A stretch of 64,000 nt of DNA from Pseudomonas sp. GGS8 (GCF_024168645.1 NZ_JALJWF010000001.1:4343501-4407500), one strand, 5' to 3'. Counted from the stretch's first letter, positions 16,242-24,679 are shown. The notes: a model not told the origin generated them from the sequence alone. Translations and numbers: made by a program.

Positions 16242-16465
16242 CTGGCTGAATTAAAGCTGCGTCCGTAACCGCCGCCCGACCACGTCCAGCATGCAGCACA
16301 TCGACAGGCGCTGCGGTGTCGAGCAAGCGGGGAAGGGATCGTGCAGTCGATGCCGTATCGAGTCATGGTTGAACCTCCTGAACGAAATTGGGCAAAGGGC
16401 AGATTACCCGTCACGAAGATTTGAATAAGTCTGCCTCTTGCGTTCGCTCATCTAGTTAAAGAAAG
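16242..16465 (-). other. Intergenic debris, possible dead short gene
   Basis: A minus-strand ATG near 16366 (MTRYGIDCTIPSPLARH) is preceded by CAGGAGGTTCAACC, a strong ribosome-binding site, and opens a frame of about 80 residues that runs through the terminator-like hairpin. The composition looks non-protein-like (Cys, Arg, Trp rich), so I do not call it a gene. 15950-16200 shows nothing else. Confidence 0.3.
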
Positions 16466-17491
16466 TCAGACTTCTTTTCTCCACGCGGAAAAGGTGATGG
16501 CTGTTCCTTCTTCCTCGTTATCCTTGATCTCGATCTTGTAGGTGGCACCACCTGCAACGCCTTCAATCAATGCCTGTTCATCGTTCGCACTTAACTCGGC
16601 ACCCTTGGCATTCTGTTTGTAAAACTCGACGACGTCGGAGAACTCGGTATAGGTTTTCAGCATGACCTCGAAATCATGTCGTGGGCGGCCTGCCAATTCG
16701 TCGAAGTCACCGTAAATCGGTGCGCCTTTCATGCCGGGCGTGGTGTACACGCCATCGACGCCGGCGCCCGCCAGATGGGCATTCTTCGGAAGCAACGGGA
16801 GCATCGCCTTCGGGAAGTCGGAAGGTAATTGCGAGGCGTTCCAGGAGTCTTTTTTCGGGTCAGTGGTGATGTATTCGATCGTGGTAATTTTTTGCGCTCG
16901 AGCACGTGTTTCGGGATCTTCACTTTCGGCCCAATACGCAATCAATGGCGGCAACTGTTTGCTCCAGACAATGATTGGGTCAGCGTCGCTCTTCTTGGCG
17001 CCTTTCGCCTGGAAGATGGTCAGCACGGTTTCTGGGCCGGGATTGCAGGACAACGACTCTGTGCGTGATTTGACGGTACAGTGCCCATTGACCAGCCCAA
17101 CGGCGATCAACTGCCCCTTTTCGTCCAGCAGCAGCGCGCCGCGTTCGTCGCCGTGGTTACCGTCATCCATGGCGGTAAGCATCTTGCGCCCGGCAGGCAC
17201 ACCTTCCTCAAACGTCGAGAACTCTGAATCGAGAGCTTCCAGTACTTGCGTCACGATCAACGAGCCATCGTTTGTGTAGCTGCCTGTCGCGTAACCGATG
17301 AAGTCAATCAAGGCGGCGCGTATCGCCGGATCTTCGTTGAGCTGTGGTGCGTGCTCCGGGGCAGGGTCGTTGGTGAGCAGCAGCACAGTGGCACCGTCTT
17401 CGCGCTTTTCTGATCGAAGTGACAGCGCAGCGGCGTCAAGAGAAAGGGTCAATGCCAGAAGCATGGCGAATGGTCGTGCAATGGTAACCAA
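16466..17491 (-). CDS. Secreted protein of unknown function
   Basis: 341 residues, beginning with a Sec-type signal (MVTIARPFAMLLALTLSLDAAALS, cleavage near residue 22). I do not recognise the family. The mature protein is acidic and soluble, with no further membrane segment. Visible stretches include RGALLLDEKGQLIAVGLVNGHC, which resembles a beta-hairpin, and a C-terminal YKIEIKDNEEEGTAITFSAWRKEV. Two cysteines (in NGHCTV and LSCNPG) could form a disulphide. It lies among low-conservation genes near hcp, so a periplasmic envelope or competition role is conceivable but unsupported. Confidence 0.6.
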   Translation of the reverse strand: MVTIARPFAMLLALTLSLDAAALSLRSEKREDGATVLLLTNDPAPEHAPQLNEDPAIRAALIDFIGYATGSYTNDGSLIVTQVLEALDSEFSTFEEGVPAGRKMLTAMDDGNHGDERGALLLDEKGQLIAVGLVNGHCTVKSRTESLSCNPGPETVLTIFQAKGAKKSDADPIIVWSKQLPPLIAYWAESEDPETRARAQKITTIEYITTDPKKDSWNASQLPSDFPKAMLPLLPKNAHLAGAGVDGVYTTPGMKGAPIYGDFDELAGRPRHDFEVMLKTYTEFSDVVEFYKQNAKGAELSANDEQALIEGVAGGATYKIEIKDNEEEGTAITFSAWRKEV

Positions 17492-17567
17492 GGGTTCATT
17501 CCTTTGTTGGGTGGTGATCCGATTTCTTTGGGAGTGACTTGTCGATGGCTATGCATCGGAAGCAAAA

Positions 17568-17614
17568 GGGGGACAGATTATTATCATGGTCACGTAGAAA
17601 CAAATCTGTCCCCC
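17568..17614. repeat. Palindromic element with GGGGGACAGATT arms
   Basis: GGGGGACAGATT (17568-17579) and AATCTGTCCCCC (17603-17614) are perfect inverted arms around 23 bases. A related element lies at 19321-19366. The ACAGATTTATT core resembles non-autonomous palindromes associated with REP-type (RAYT, Y1) transposases; no transposase is present here. Confidence 0.75.
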
Positions 17615-17623
17615 TCATGGTTT

Positions 17624-18280
17624 TTAATATCGACGAACGCCGAGCGAGCCTGTCTTCTTGGTTAACGCTAAGGTAAATGCCTCCTCCGACGTGAACTTCA
17701 GCGTTTCCAGCCAGCTCATAAACCACTCGACGTCCAGTGCCGCGAATATCTTTAGCCACTCAGCTTTTTTGCTTTCGCAAGCGGGTACTGCTGTCCCACT
17801 CAGTCCATGACCCTTGCCTTCGAAAAACAAAAAGTAGTCATCGTCGTAGCAGTAGCCGATCAATTTTGGCCAGTCAGCGCTGTGGGGTTGCTCCGGTACA
17901 AGATCCTTTTCGGCAATCACATAATAATTTCGGACTTTGTGGGGCTGTAGGGGAGGACGGTAGCTAGAAAGCCAGATCAGGCATTGAGTTGCTTTATCGG
18001 CGTCGTCCATCCAAGTCGATACTTTCTTGTCCAGTTCTGTAAATGTTCCTGCTGTGCCCATGCGATAAAACATTAACCAACCGTCTCGTCCTTCGTTGAC
18101 TATTAAGTAGGTGCACCCATGACCTTCGACGGTCAGCGACCAACAGCCGAAATATACTCGCTGATCCGAGAACTCGGTGACGGTGAATCCAGCATGTTGA
18201 ACAGCATTTTGCAGATCGGGATAAGGCAATTGGCATACTCCTGGCAAAAGTCTAAGTTCGCACCTTGAATTTTGCGCCAT
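17624..18280 (-). CDS. Uncharacterised cytoplasmic protein
   Basis: 218 residues with no signal peptide or membrane helix. It is rich in aromatic residues (Trp and Tyr spread throughout), with patches GWLMFYRMGTAG, LIGYCYDDDYFLFFEGKG and EWFMSWLETLKFTSEEAF. I do not recognise the family. Size, acidity and proximity to hcp and a secreted protein would fit an immunity-type protein, but nothing in the sequence proves it. The ATG at 18280 is the first start in frame; a GTGAGGAGGGGAGA-like purine tract near it lies on the other strand and does not help. Confidence 0.55.
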   Translation of the reverse strand: MAQNSRCELRLLPGVCQLPYPDLQNAVQHAGFTVTEFSDQRVYFGCWSLTVEGHGCTYLIVNEGRDGWLMFYRMGTAGTFTELDKKVSTWMDDADKATQCLIWLSSYRPPLQPHKVRNYYVIAEKDLVPEQPHSADWPKLIGYCYDDDYFLFFEGKGHGLSGTAVPACESKKAEWLKIFAALDVEWFMSWLETLKFTSEEAFTLALTKKTGSLGVRRY

Positions 18281-18302
18281 CTCCGTGAGGAGGGGAGACA
18301 GG

Positions 18303-18446
18303 TCAGGCGATTCTCAGGTTTGTTTTCATGAGCGCTTCGGCATCGCTGTCGGCGCTGATGATCAGGTAGAAGGTGTTCACCCCCTGCAGCAGCGGGTTTT
18401 CGGATAACCAGACTTATGGGTTGATGTCTTCAGATGTCACGGCAGC
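18303..18446 (-). pseudogene. Fragment of a broken gene
   Basis: On the minus strand, VWLSENPLLQGVNTFYLIISADSDAEALMKTNLRIA ends at a TGA (18303-18305) and reads like a real protein C-terminus. The same frame upstream (VTSEDINP) is broken by TAA at 18414-18416, and no start is available. The parent family was not recognised. Confidence 0.4.
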
Positions 18447-18464
18447 CGTCCTTGATGAGTGAAT

Positions 18465-19271
18465 TTAAAAACTCATATCAGCTTCAATATTTTCTTCGTA
18501 ACTCGAGAACAATTTCATAATGCTTTCGTTCTCGGAGTATTTTTCTTTCAGCTGCTTTAGCTGCTGGTCGGTGCCCTTGCAATATTTATTTATATCGCTA
18601 ATGACACGATCGAGATTATTCGGGTCGGCGGGGTCCCGTTCAGGAATATCTCCGCGCAAAGAATCACAATTGTCTCTGTTTTTGATGTAGCCGGAGACGT
18701 CGGTCGGAACGGACTCAGCATTTTCCGTTTCACAAGCATTTGACGTTGGCTCTACATCGTAACCTAGGCTCAAATACAAGTGACCGTTCAAATTCCCATT
18801 TTTTCTCGAGAAGAGATGAACGCCTTCTTGACTCAAGCAGGTGCTGATAGTTGTAGCTTGGTCCTTGACCTCAACGGCTGAGACGCCGTTTTCGGTTGCA
18901 TTTTTACCAACTACAGCTATGCCGATGAAAGGCGCTGTGTATTGAATGTCAAGCCCATAGATGTGTATATCGGATTCGTTGAGCAAGTCCATTGCATCGA
19001 CCTGCTGCTGTTTTTTTTCAGTTGTCTTTGTTAACTTGCAGCAAGCAACGGTTCCATCCTGAGGGAATTGGACTGAAATGACTTCGTTGCTTGAAATATT
19101 CTGGGTTGTATATAAATAAGTTTTCCCGTCCGGATTGTTTTTAACGAATCCAAATCCAGTGTCTTGGGCAAATACTGCCCCTGAAAAAATAGTCAGAATG
19201 ATGAAAAGTGTATGTTTAATGTCCATTGGTTGATCAGTGTGGAGGATCGGAAGCAAGCTTTTTAGCTCCAT
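18465..19271 (-). CDS. Exported protein of unknown function
   Basis: 268 residues if started at the ATG at 19271, which has AGCAGG eight bases upstream. An in-frame ATG at 19226 gives a more typical signal peptide (MDIKHTLFIILTIFSGAVFAQ) but has no ribosome-binding site; either way the mature protein begins at QDTGFGF. It contains several cysteines (VACCKLT, ISTCLS, NACETE, NRDNCDS, NKYCKG) that could form disulphides. The C-terminal part is highly charged (DQQLKQLKEKYSENESIMKLFSSYEENIEADMSF), probably helical. AT content is clearly higher than in neighbouring housekeeping-type genes, suggesting horizontal acquisition. Family not recognised; a T6SS-linked cargo role is only a guess from its position before hcp. 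Confidence 0.55.
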   Translation of the reverse strand: MELKSLLPILHTDQPMDIKHTLFIILTIFSGAVFAQDTGFGFVKNNPDGKTYLYTTQNISSNEVISVQFPQDGTVACCKLTKTTEKKQQQVDAMDLLNESDIHIYGLDIQYTAPFIGIAVVGKNATENGVSAVEVKDQATTISTCLSQEGVHLFSRKNGNLNGHLYLSLGYDVEPTSNACETENAESVPTDVSGYIKNRDNCDSLRGDIPERDPADPNNLDRVISDINKYCKGTDQQLKQLKEKYSENESIMKLFSSYEENIEADMSF

Positions 19272-19320
19272 GTGTAGTACCTGCTGGGTTCAAGTTGCTT
19301 ATAGCCAAAAAGTAGCCAAA

Positions 19321-19390
19321 AGGTAACAGATTTATTTTCCGCGCCATGAAAATAAATCTGTCACCTTTTCTCCATGTCACCTTTTCTCCA
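19321..19390. repeat. Palindromic element plus tandem 16-base duplication
   Basis: Arms 19321-19339 (AGGTAACAGATTTATTTTC) and 19348-19366 pair at 18 of 19 positions. The right end runs into a perfect tandem duplication of TGTCACCTTTTCTCCA (19359-19374 and 19375-19390). The arms share ACAGATT with the element at 17568, so both belong to the same repeat family. Confidence 0.8.
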
Positions 19391-19499
19391 CGGCGCACGC
19401 CTACACCCAAACCGGGCGCTTGCGGACGCGAAAATTCTTGGAAGGCGCAAATGACATCGACCAGCAGAGCTGGCCGATGTTTGGAACCGTCAGCCGCGA

Positions 19500-20015
19500 T
19501 TAAGCGACTGGAGCACGCCAGTCATCGGAACCCGAAGTACCGGATACTTCGTGGGTCCAGGTGATTTTGCGGTAGGTGAATTGCACTTCTTCCAGGTGCG
19601 TGAAGTGCGAGTTCGACGGATCCTGGCAGTTGTGCATTTTGTTGTTGATGGCGACGATGATCGCGTCTTCCAGTTTGGTGGTGTAGTAGTGCTCCTGGGT
19701 ACCTTGAGCCGAAGTGCGGTACCACTGGATAACGATTTCGCTCATGCGCTCGCCGGAGGTCAGCGCCGCTTGCAGCAGTGGCGAAGACTTGTCGTAGACC
19801 TTGGTGATCACGACTGGCTTGTGTACACGCTGACCGGTCGGTTGGCCGGACTGAGGGTCACGCGGGATGATCACGTCGTGGCTGAAAGCCTGAACCATGA
19901 CCTGGTCTTCGTGACCTTCCTGGTAGGTGTTGCCAACGGAGTCGGCGGTGAATGCGCCGGCAGTGATCAGGCCTTGTTTCTCGCCGGTAACGGACATGTA
20001 CGCTGGTGTAGCCAT
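19500..20015 (-). CDS. hcp: Hcp, type VI secretion inner-tube protein
   Basis: 171 residues, the usual Hcp1 length. The N-terminus MATPAYMSVTGEKQGLITAGAF and the central YQEGHEDQVMVQAFSHDVIIPRDPQSGQPTGQRVHKPVVITKVYDKSSPLLQAALTSGE are standard Hcp blocks, and it ends in a WTHEVSGTSGSDDW segment. Hexamers stack to form the T6SS tube and chaperone small effectors. AAGGAG lies just before the ATG. No other T6SS structural gene is in the window, so this is an orphan or auxiliary hcp feeding a machine encoded elsewhere. Two unknown genes downstream on the same strand could be cargo or accessory. Confidence 0.93.
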   Translation of the reverse strand: MATPAYMSVTGEKQGLITAGAFTADSVGNTYQEGHEDQVMVQAFSHDVIIPRDPQSGQPTGQRVHKPVVITKVYDKSSPLLQAALTSGERMSEIVIQWYRTSAQGTQEHYYTTKLEDAIIVAINNKMHNCQDPSNSHFTHLEEVQFTYRKITWTHEVSGTSGSDDWRAPVA

Positions 20016-20080
20016 GGATGTGCTCCTTGCTAAAAGTTAGGGTGCCCGGGAGGCGGTATCGCCCGGTGGGTGCCAGACTG

Positions 20081-20098
20081 TTATCAAGGAGCGTGCCA
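20081..20098 (-). promoter_or_regulatory. Possible sigma-54 promoter for hcp
   Basis: On the minus strand TGGCACGCTCCTTGATAA matches the -24 block TGGCAC and the spacing of the RpoN consensus, but the -12 GC doublet reads GA. It lies about 65 bases upstream of the hcp start. Confidence 0.35.
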
Positions 20099-20181
20099 GA
20101 AATGATTTTTGCCATATAAATCAGGTGGTTGAGGCGATTTTTCAAACGTGGAGAGGTTTTTCAGCAACGATCACCTGAAAA

Positions 20182-20305
20182 AGTGCGCAACTTCTTGCGC
20201 AGTGGTGCGCAAGAAGTTGCGCACTCGGCTGGAGGGCTTGATACATCTGGCTTTCAGCGTTGTGGGGGGGCGTTTGGGGCGAACAACTGCGCAACTTCTT
20301 GCGCA
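20182..20305. repeat. Three copies of an 18-base dyad, two forming a 20-base-arm hairpin
   Basis: TGCGCAACTTCTTGCGCA occurs at 20184-20201 and 20288-20305, and its reverse complement at 20206-20223. Each copy is itself a dyad (TGCGCAA...TTGCGCA). The first two extend to perfect 20-base arms (20182-20201 and 20206-20225) with a GTGG loop. They lie between the divergent hcp and ligD genes; repeated regulator binding or a mobile palindrome are both possible. The rest of 20016-20486 shows no gene. Confidence 0.85.
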
Positions 20306-20486
20306 TCAAGGCCATGAGCCGTCATTCCGACAAACGTTGCAACGGACTGCACAACCCGATGATTAGCGAGCGGCGAGCCGTCTGTCCGGGGAATTCCAAT
20401 GGTGATGGAATTTTTTTCCTGACCAGTCGCTCTGCTGATGTAGAGACGTGCCGATTCAGCGTCCGGCAGCGAGCACCCGGTAAGCC

Positions 20487-23036
20487 ATGAACAAGACCCT
20501 GGACGATTACAACCGCATGCGTGATTTTGTGGCGACTCCGGAACCGGTTGCCGCCAAGCGCACGGGCAAAAAGACGGTGACGGATCATGCGCTGCAATTC
20601 TGCATTCAGAAACATGACGCCTCGCACCTGCACTATGACTTTCGCCTGGAGCTCGAGGGCGCGCTGAAAAGTTGGGCCGTGCCGAAAGGCCCGTCGCTGG
20701 ACCCCAAGGTCAAGCGCCTGGCGATTCACGTCGAAGACCATCCGCTCGATTACGCCACGTTCGAGGGCTCCATTCCCGAAGGGCATTACGGCGCCGGCGA
20801 AGTGATTGTGTGGGACCGTGGGGTGTGGATTCCCCGGGACGATCCGGCCAAGGCCTACGCCAAGGGCCGGATGAAATTCGAGCTGCAAGGAGAAAAGCTC
20901 GGCGGCCTGTGGAACCTCGTGCGCACGCACATGCCGGGCAAGCAAGAGCAATGGTTTCTGATCAAACATCAGGATGGTGCGGCCAGGCCCGAAAGTGATT
21001 ACGACGTGGTCGCCGCCGAGCCGGACAGCGTACTCAGCGATCGCACCATTGTCGCCAAGTCGAAACCCAATCCCGTCAAAAAGCCAGCGGCGAGGGCGCG
21101 CAGAGAGCGCTCATCAGAGCTGACAGGCGCCCGCAAAGCCAGGCTGCCGGAGCTGATCAAACCCGAATTGGCGACGCTGGTCGAATCCGCGCCGGATGGC
21201 GAATGGAGCTATGAGATCAAGTTCGACGGCTACCGGGTGATGGCCCGTATCGACCACGGCGAGGTCAATCTCTTTACCCGCAACGGTCACGATTGGACTC
21301 ACAAATTGCCAGAGCAGGCCCAGGCGCTAGCGGCGGTGGGCCTGGAGTCGGCGTGGCTGGACGGCGAAATGGTGGTGGCCGACGAGCAGGGCGTTCCGGA
21401 TTTTCAGGCGCTGCAAAACGCCTTCGATGCCGGCCGTAGTGGCAACATTGTCTACTACCTGTTCGATTTGCCGTACCTCAACGGTGTGGACCTGCGCGCA
21501 GTGCCTGTCGAGGAGCGCAGGGCGGCGCTGGCGACTGTACTCAAACTCAATGAGAACCCGTTGTTGCGATTCTCCGACGCGTTCGGCGAGTCCCCGGAGG
21601 CCTTGCTCAACAGCGCCTGCGAAATGCAGATGGAAGGCTTGATCGGCAAACGCCTGGGCTCGCCTTACGTGTCCCGGCGCACCAGCGACTGGATCAAACT
21701 CAAGTGCAAGCATCGACAGGAATTCGTTGTGGTCGGCTTCACCGATCCCAAAGGCGCGCGCAGTGCCTTTGGCGCGTTGCTGCTGGGGTTGCACGACCGC
21801 GACAGCGGTGAATTGCGCTATGCCGGCAAGGTCGGCACCGGGTTCAACGAGGCAACCCTCAAGCGTCTTTATGAACAATTGAAGCCACTGCAGACGAAAA
21901 AGCCGTCAGTGGTCAACCCGCCCACCGGGTTCGAGGCCAAGGGGGTGCATTGGCTCAAACCCAGCCTCCTGGCGGAAGTAGCCTTTGCCGAAATGACCAA
22001 GGACGGCTCGGTGCGCCATGCTGTGTTCCACGGGCTGCGCGAGGATAAGCCTGCCGAAGAAGTCACCGAGGAGGTGCCGAAAGCCGTGAAGACCCCAGCC
22101 AGCAAAAAGCAACCTACTCAAGCCGCACCCGCACCGTCACAAGTCGGCCTGGGGCAGGGCAAGGTGCGCATCACGCATCCGGATCGGGTGATCGATGCCA
22201 GCAGCGGCACCACCAAGATGCAATTGGCGGAGTATTACGCCAGTGTCGCCGAGTGGATTCTGCCGCAACTCAAGGACCGGCCGGTGGCGCTGGTGCGCGC
22301 ACCGGACGGCATCGCCGGCGAACTGTTCTTTCAGAAAAACGCCGAGAACCTGGCCATACCCGGGATGATCACCCTGGACAAGGACCTGACAGGCCAACCG
22401 ATGATGATCATCAACAATGCCGAAGCCCTGATCGGCGCGGTGCAGATGAGCATGGTGGAGCTGCATACCTGGAACGCCACGTCAGTCGATCTGGACAAGC
22501 CCGACCGCTTTGTCCTCGACCTTGACCCGGACCCGGCGCTGCCCTGGAAGAGCATGGTCGAAGCGACCCGACTGACCCTCACGGTGCTCGATGAACTGGG
22601 GCTCAAGGCATTTCTCAAGACCAGCGGCGGCAAGGGGATTCACCTGGTCGTACCGCTGACCCGCAAACACGGTTGGGACGAGGTCAAGGACTTCAGCCAC
22701 GCGATTGTCAGTCACATGGCCAAGCTGCTGCCGGAACGTTTTTCCGCGGTATCGGGGCCGAAAAACCGGGTTGGGCGCATCTTCATCGATTACCTGCGCA
22801 ACGGTTTGGGCGCCACCACGATCTGCGCCTACGCCGTGCGCACCCGCGAAGGGCTGCCGGTGTCGGTGCCGATCTTTCGCGAAGAAGTGGCTGAGCTCAA
22901 GGGCGCTAATCAATGGAACCTGCACACCGTGCATGAGCGCCTGGCCGAGGTCGGCGATGAACCCTGGGCCGACCTGAAGAAAACCCGGCAGATGATTACT
23001 GCCGAGATGCGGCGGCGGATCGGGATGAAAAAGTAA
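20487..23036 (+). CDS. ligD: ATP-dependent DNA ligase D (non-homologous end joining)
   Basis: 849 residues with the Pseudomonas domain order. The N-terminal 3'-phosphoesterase (about 25-175) contains CIQKHDASHLHYDFRLELEGALKSWAVPKGPS and GSIPEGHYGAGEVIVWDRG. The central ligase (about 215-510) has the adenylated Lys245 in YEIKFDGYRV and the motif EGLIGKRLGSPYVSRRTSDWIKLKCK. The C-terminal primase-like polymerase (about 560-849) contains FVLDLDPDPALPWKSM (metal-binding acidic pair) and TSGGKGIHLVVPL. It trims, fills and seals double-strand ends brought together by Ku. No ku gene is within the window. The ATG start is close to the first conserved block. Confidence 0.96.
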   Translation: MNKTLDDYNRMRDFVATPEPVAAKRTGKKTVTDHALQFCIQKHDASHLHYDFRLELEGALKSWAVPKGPSLDPKVKRLAIHVEDHPLDYATFEGSIPEGHYGAGEVIVWDRGVWIPRDDPAKAYAKGRMKFELQGEKLGGLWNLVRTHMPGKQEQWFLIKHQDGAARPESDYDVVAAEPDSVLSDRTIVAKSKPNPVKKPAARARRERSSELTGARKARLPELIKPELATLVESAPDGEWSYEIKFDGYRVMARIDHGEVNLFTRNGHDWTHKLPEQAQALAAVGLESAWLDGEMVVADEQGVPDFQALQNAFDAGRSGNIVYYLFDLPYLNGVDLRAVPVEERRAALATVLKLNENPLLRFSDAFGESPEALLNSACEMQMEGLIGKRLGSPYVSRRTSDWIKLKCKHRQEFVVVGFTDPKGARSAFGALLLGLHDRDSGELRYAGKVGTGFNEATLKRLYEQLKPLQTKKPSVVNPPTGFEAKGVHWLKPSLLAEVAFAEMTKDGSVRHAVFHGLREDKPAEEVTEEVPKAVKTPASKKQPTQAAPAPSQVGLGQGKVRITHPDRVIDASSGTTKMQLAEYYASVAEWILPQLKDRPVALVRAPDGIAGELFFQKNAENLAIPGMITLDKDLTGQPMMIINNAEALIGAVQMSMVELHTWNATSVDLDKPDRFVLDLDPDPALPWKSMVEATRLTLTVLDELGLKAFLKTSGGKGIHLVVPLTRKHGWDEVKDFSHAIVSHMAKLLPERFSAVSGPKNRVGRIFIDYLRNGLGATTICAYAVRTREGLPVSVPIFREEVAELKGANQWNLHTVHERLAEVGDEPWADLKKTRQMITAEMRRRIGMKK

Positions 23037-23060
23037 TGAAGTAGAGCAGGGCGAGGTGCG

Positions 23061-23098
23061 CCCCCTGTGGGAGCGAGCCTGCTCGCTCCCACAGGGGG
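23061..23098. repeat. REP palindrome between convergent genes
   Basis: Two perfect 18-base arms (23061-23078 and 23081-23098, beginning CCCCCTGTGGGAGCGAGC) separated by two bases. The GTGGGAGCG core is the same REP family as at 9233. Placed between convergent ligD and the DUF3303 gene, it may act as a bidirectional terminator. Confidence 0.9.
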
Positions 23099-23114
23099 GC
23101 AAGCTCTTAAATAA

Positions 23115-23396
23115 CTATTGCTTGCCGACTGCGGCAGCGAGCAGCGGTGCCACCTGTTCATCGGTCAATGCGGCGTGGACTTCCATGTTCATGAGGTCGC
23201 TCCATTCCAGCACCCACTTCTGAATCGCCACCGGATCACTGGCCTCGGCAATGCCCACACCGCTGGAGCCGCCGACGGCATGCCAGCGTCCCAGCATGCT
23301 GACGCCTGCGGGTGGGGCGCCACCGGTCTTGAGAAAACGTTCGATCGCGCTGTTACGTTGTTGCGGACTGATGGACCAACGGACGATGAATAACAT
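23115..23396 (-). CDS. DUF3303-type small protein
   Basis: 93 residues from the ATG at 23396, selected because AGGAGG lies seven to eight bases upstream. The sequence MLFIVRWSISPQQRNSAIERFLKTGGAPPAGVSMLGRWHAVGGSSGVGIAEASDPVAIQKWVLEWSDLMNMEVHAALTDEQV matches the pattern of the DUF3303 ferredoxin-fold (dimeric alpha-beta barrel-like) family: an N-terminal FIVRW strand, GRWH, and a central GG-G-ASD segment. The function is unknown; related folds include monooxygenase-like and stress-responsive proteins. It is probably monocistronic. Confidence 0.8.
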   Translation of the reverse strand: MLFIVRWSISPQQRNSAIERFLKTGGAPPAGVSMLGRWHAVGGSSGVGIAEASDPVAIQKWVLEWSDLMNMEVHAALTDEQVAPLLAAAVGKQ

Positions 23397-23608
23397 CTGC
23401 CACCTCCTGCTACGGACTGGCACCGTGTATCTTCGCGTTCCTGGCTGGCGCCGGGGCCACGGTCACGCCTGAGTTTCCAGCGTCGTCCTGGCTGGCCTGA
23501 AACCTGTTCTCCCATGAGAAGGCATAGCAGCAGACCGTATCGCGCGTACGACCGCTGATCCTGTTTCAGGGCATTCGGATGAACGTATCGGGATAACGGT
23601 GCAAGCCA

Positions 23609-24010
23609 TCAGGTATCACGCAACAAGTCGTTGGCATTGAGCAGCTCGTAGGCAACTTCCGGGTGCTTCTCCAGCCCTCGGCGAATGGCCGCCGGGATCG
23701 ACTGACGGGTTTTGCGGCACAGGCCCGGCAGTTCGCCGAGGGTGATGTTGATGCCACGCATGGTGCGCACTTCATTGAAGCCTGGAGCAATCTCCACGCG
23801 CAGGCCCAACTGCTCATACATTCGCCGTTGCAGACGTTCCAGGTCGCTCAGGCTCTGGAGGTTCTCCAGGCGTTCGATCAGGCGTTTCTCTTCCGACTGG
23901 GTCAGGCTCAGGATGCGCAGATCCGTGCCGGGCGTTTCCAACAGCTGCTCACGCTCGCAGATGCAGGCACCTGGAGGGCAGGGTTGGCGGATCGAGAGAG
24001 AGGTCGTCAT
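23609..24010 (-). CDS. Conserved hypothetical protein
   Basis: 133 residues from the ATG at 24010; a TTG three codons upstream is the alternative. It opens with a cysteine-containing stretch (QPCPPGACICEREQLLE), which might bind metal, then a charged helical region LTQSEEKRLIERLENLQSLSDLERLQRRMYEQLGLRVEIAPGFNEVRTMRGINITLGELPGLCRKTRQSIPAAIRRGLEKHPEVAYELLNANDLL. The pattern is familiar as a pseudomonad conserved hypothetical, but I cannot name a function. No signal peptide or membrane helix. Confidence 0.7.
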   Translation of the reverse strand: MTTSLSIRQPCPPGACICEREQLLETPGTDLRILSLTQSEEKRLIERLENLQSLSDLERLQRRMYEQLGLRVEIAPGFNEVRTMRGINITLGELPGLCRKTRQSIPAAIRRGLEKHPEVAYELLNANDLLRDT

Positions 24011-24204
24011 GGGGTTCAATCATAGAGCGCTATGATCGGGTTTGCCCATGGGGTTGTTGTGGCGTTGAACGCGATGTGTCCCGTCGATGCAACATGCCTC
24101 CTGTTGACACAGCGTTTAGTGTGTCGCCGGGCGGATTTATACCTCTGTCTGCTCTTAGGGTCTTTACTTCTAGTCAGGCCCTGTATGTACAGAGGGAGAG
24201 CACG

Positions 24205-24549
24205 ATGAGCAACGAACAGGTGGCACCCGAAACGCAAGGTGTAGCGGTGAAGTTACTTGCAACGGTTGACCTTGGCCCCGAGATCGAAGGCATGGCAGGG
24301 CGCCAACTTAGAATGCGTATGGTGACGATCGAGCCTGGAGGCGTTTTCGGGCCGCTTCACAACCATAAAGACAGACCCGGCACCGTCTACATACTGCAAG
24401 GAACAATCACTGACCATCGAAATGGCGTCGCCACGGATTATGGGCCGGGTGTGGGTTGGCCCGAAGACAGGAACACCACGCACTGGCTTGAGAACAGAGG
24501 CACGATTGCGGCGGTGGAGATCTCGGTCGATATTGTCAGGCAAGAGTAA
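24205..24549 (+). CDS. Cupin-domain protein
   Basis: 114 residues from the ATG at 24205 (ribosome-binding site GGGAGAG); an upstream extension in the same frame is not protein-like. The single cupin domain shows motif 1 as GPLHNHKDRPGTVYILQGTITDH (first metal-ligand His pair) and motif 2 as PGVGWPEDRNTTHWLENRG. Small cupins of this type act as metal-dependent enzymes or sensors; the substrate is unknown. It stands alone on the plus strand at the left border of an otherwise minus-strand accessory group. Confidence 0.8.
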   Translation: MSNEQVAPETQGVAVKLLATVDLGPEIEGMAGRQLRMRMVTIEPGGVFGPLHNHKDRPGTVYILQGTITDHRNGVATDYGPGVGWPEDRNTTHWLENRGTIAAVEISVDIVRQE

Positions 24550-24679
24550 GTCCAGGTCCGACATCTAACGCGGTCGGCCGATTGCGGCCCGAAGGGCGGC
24601 AAATGACCGATTCTGTTGAAAAAGTCAGCCTTGCTCCATGGTTTGGGATTGTCGACGAAGCTCGAGTCGATTCAATGCG
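24550..24679. other. Intergenic sequence
   Basis: No gene. The GCGGTCGGCCGATTGCGGCC stretch (24570-24589) is a strong dyad that could end transcription of the cupin gene or the convergent propeller gene, though no T-run follows. Confidence 0.3.

Noticed and set aside
20158..20310. CRISPR array
   Set aside because: The three dyads are too few, irregularly spaced and in mixed orientation; no cas genes.
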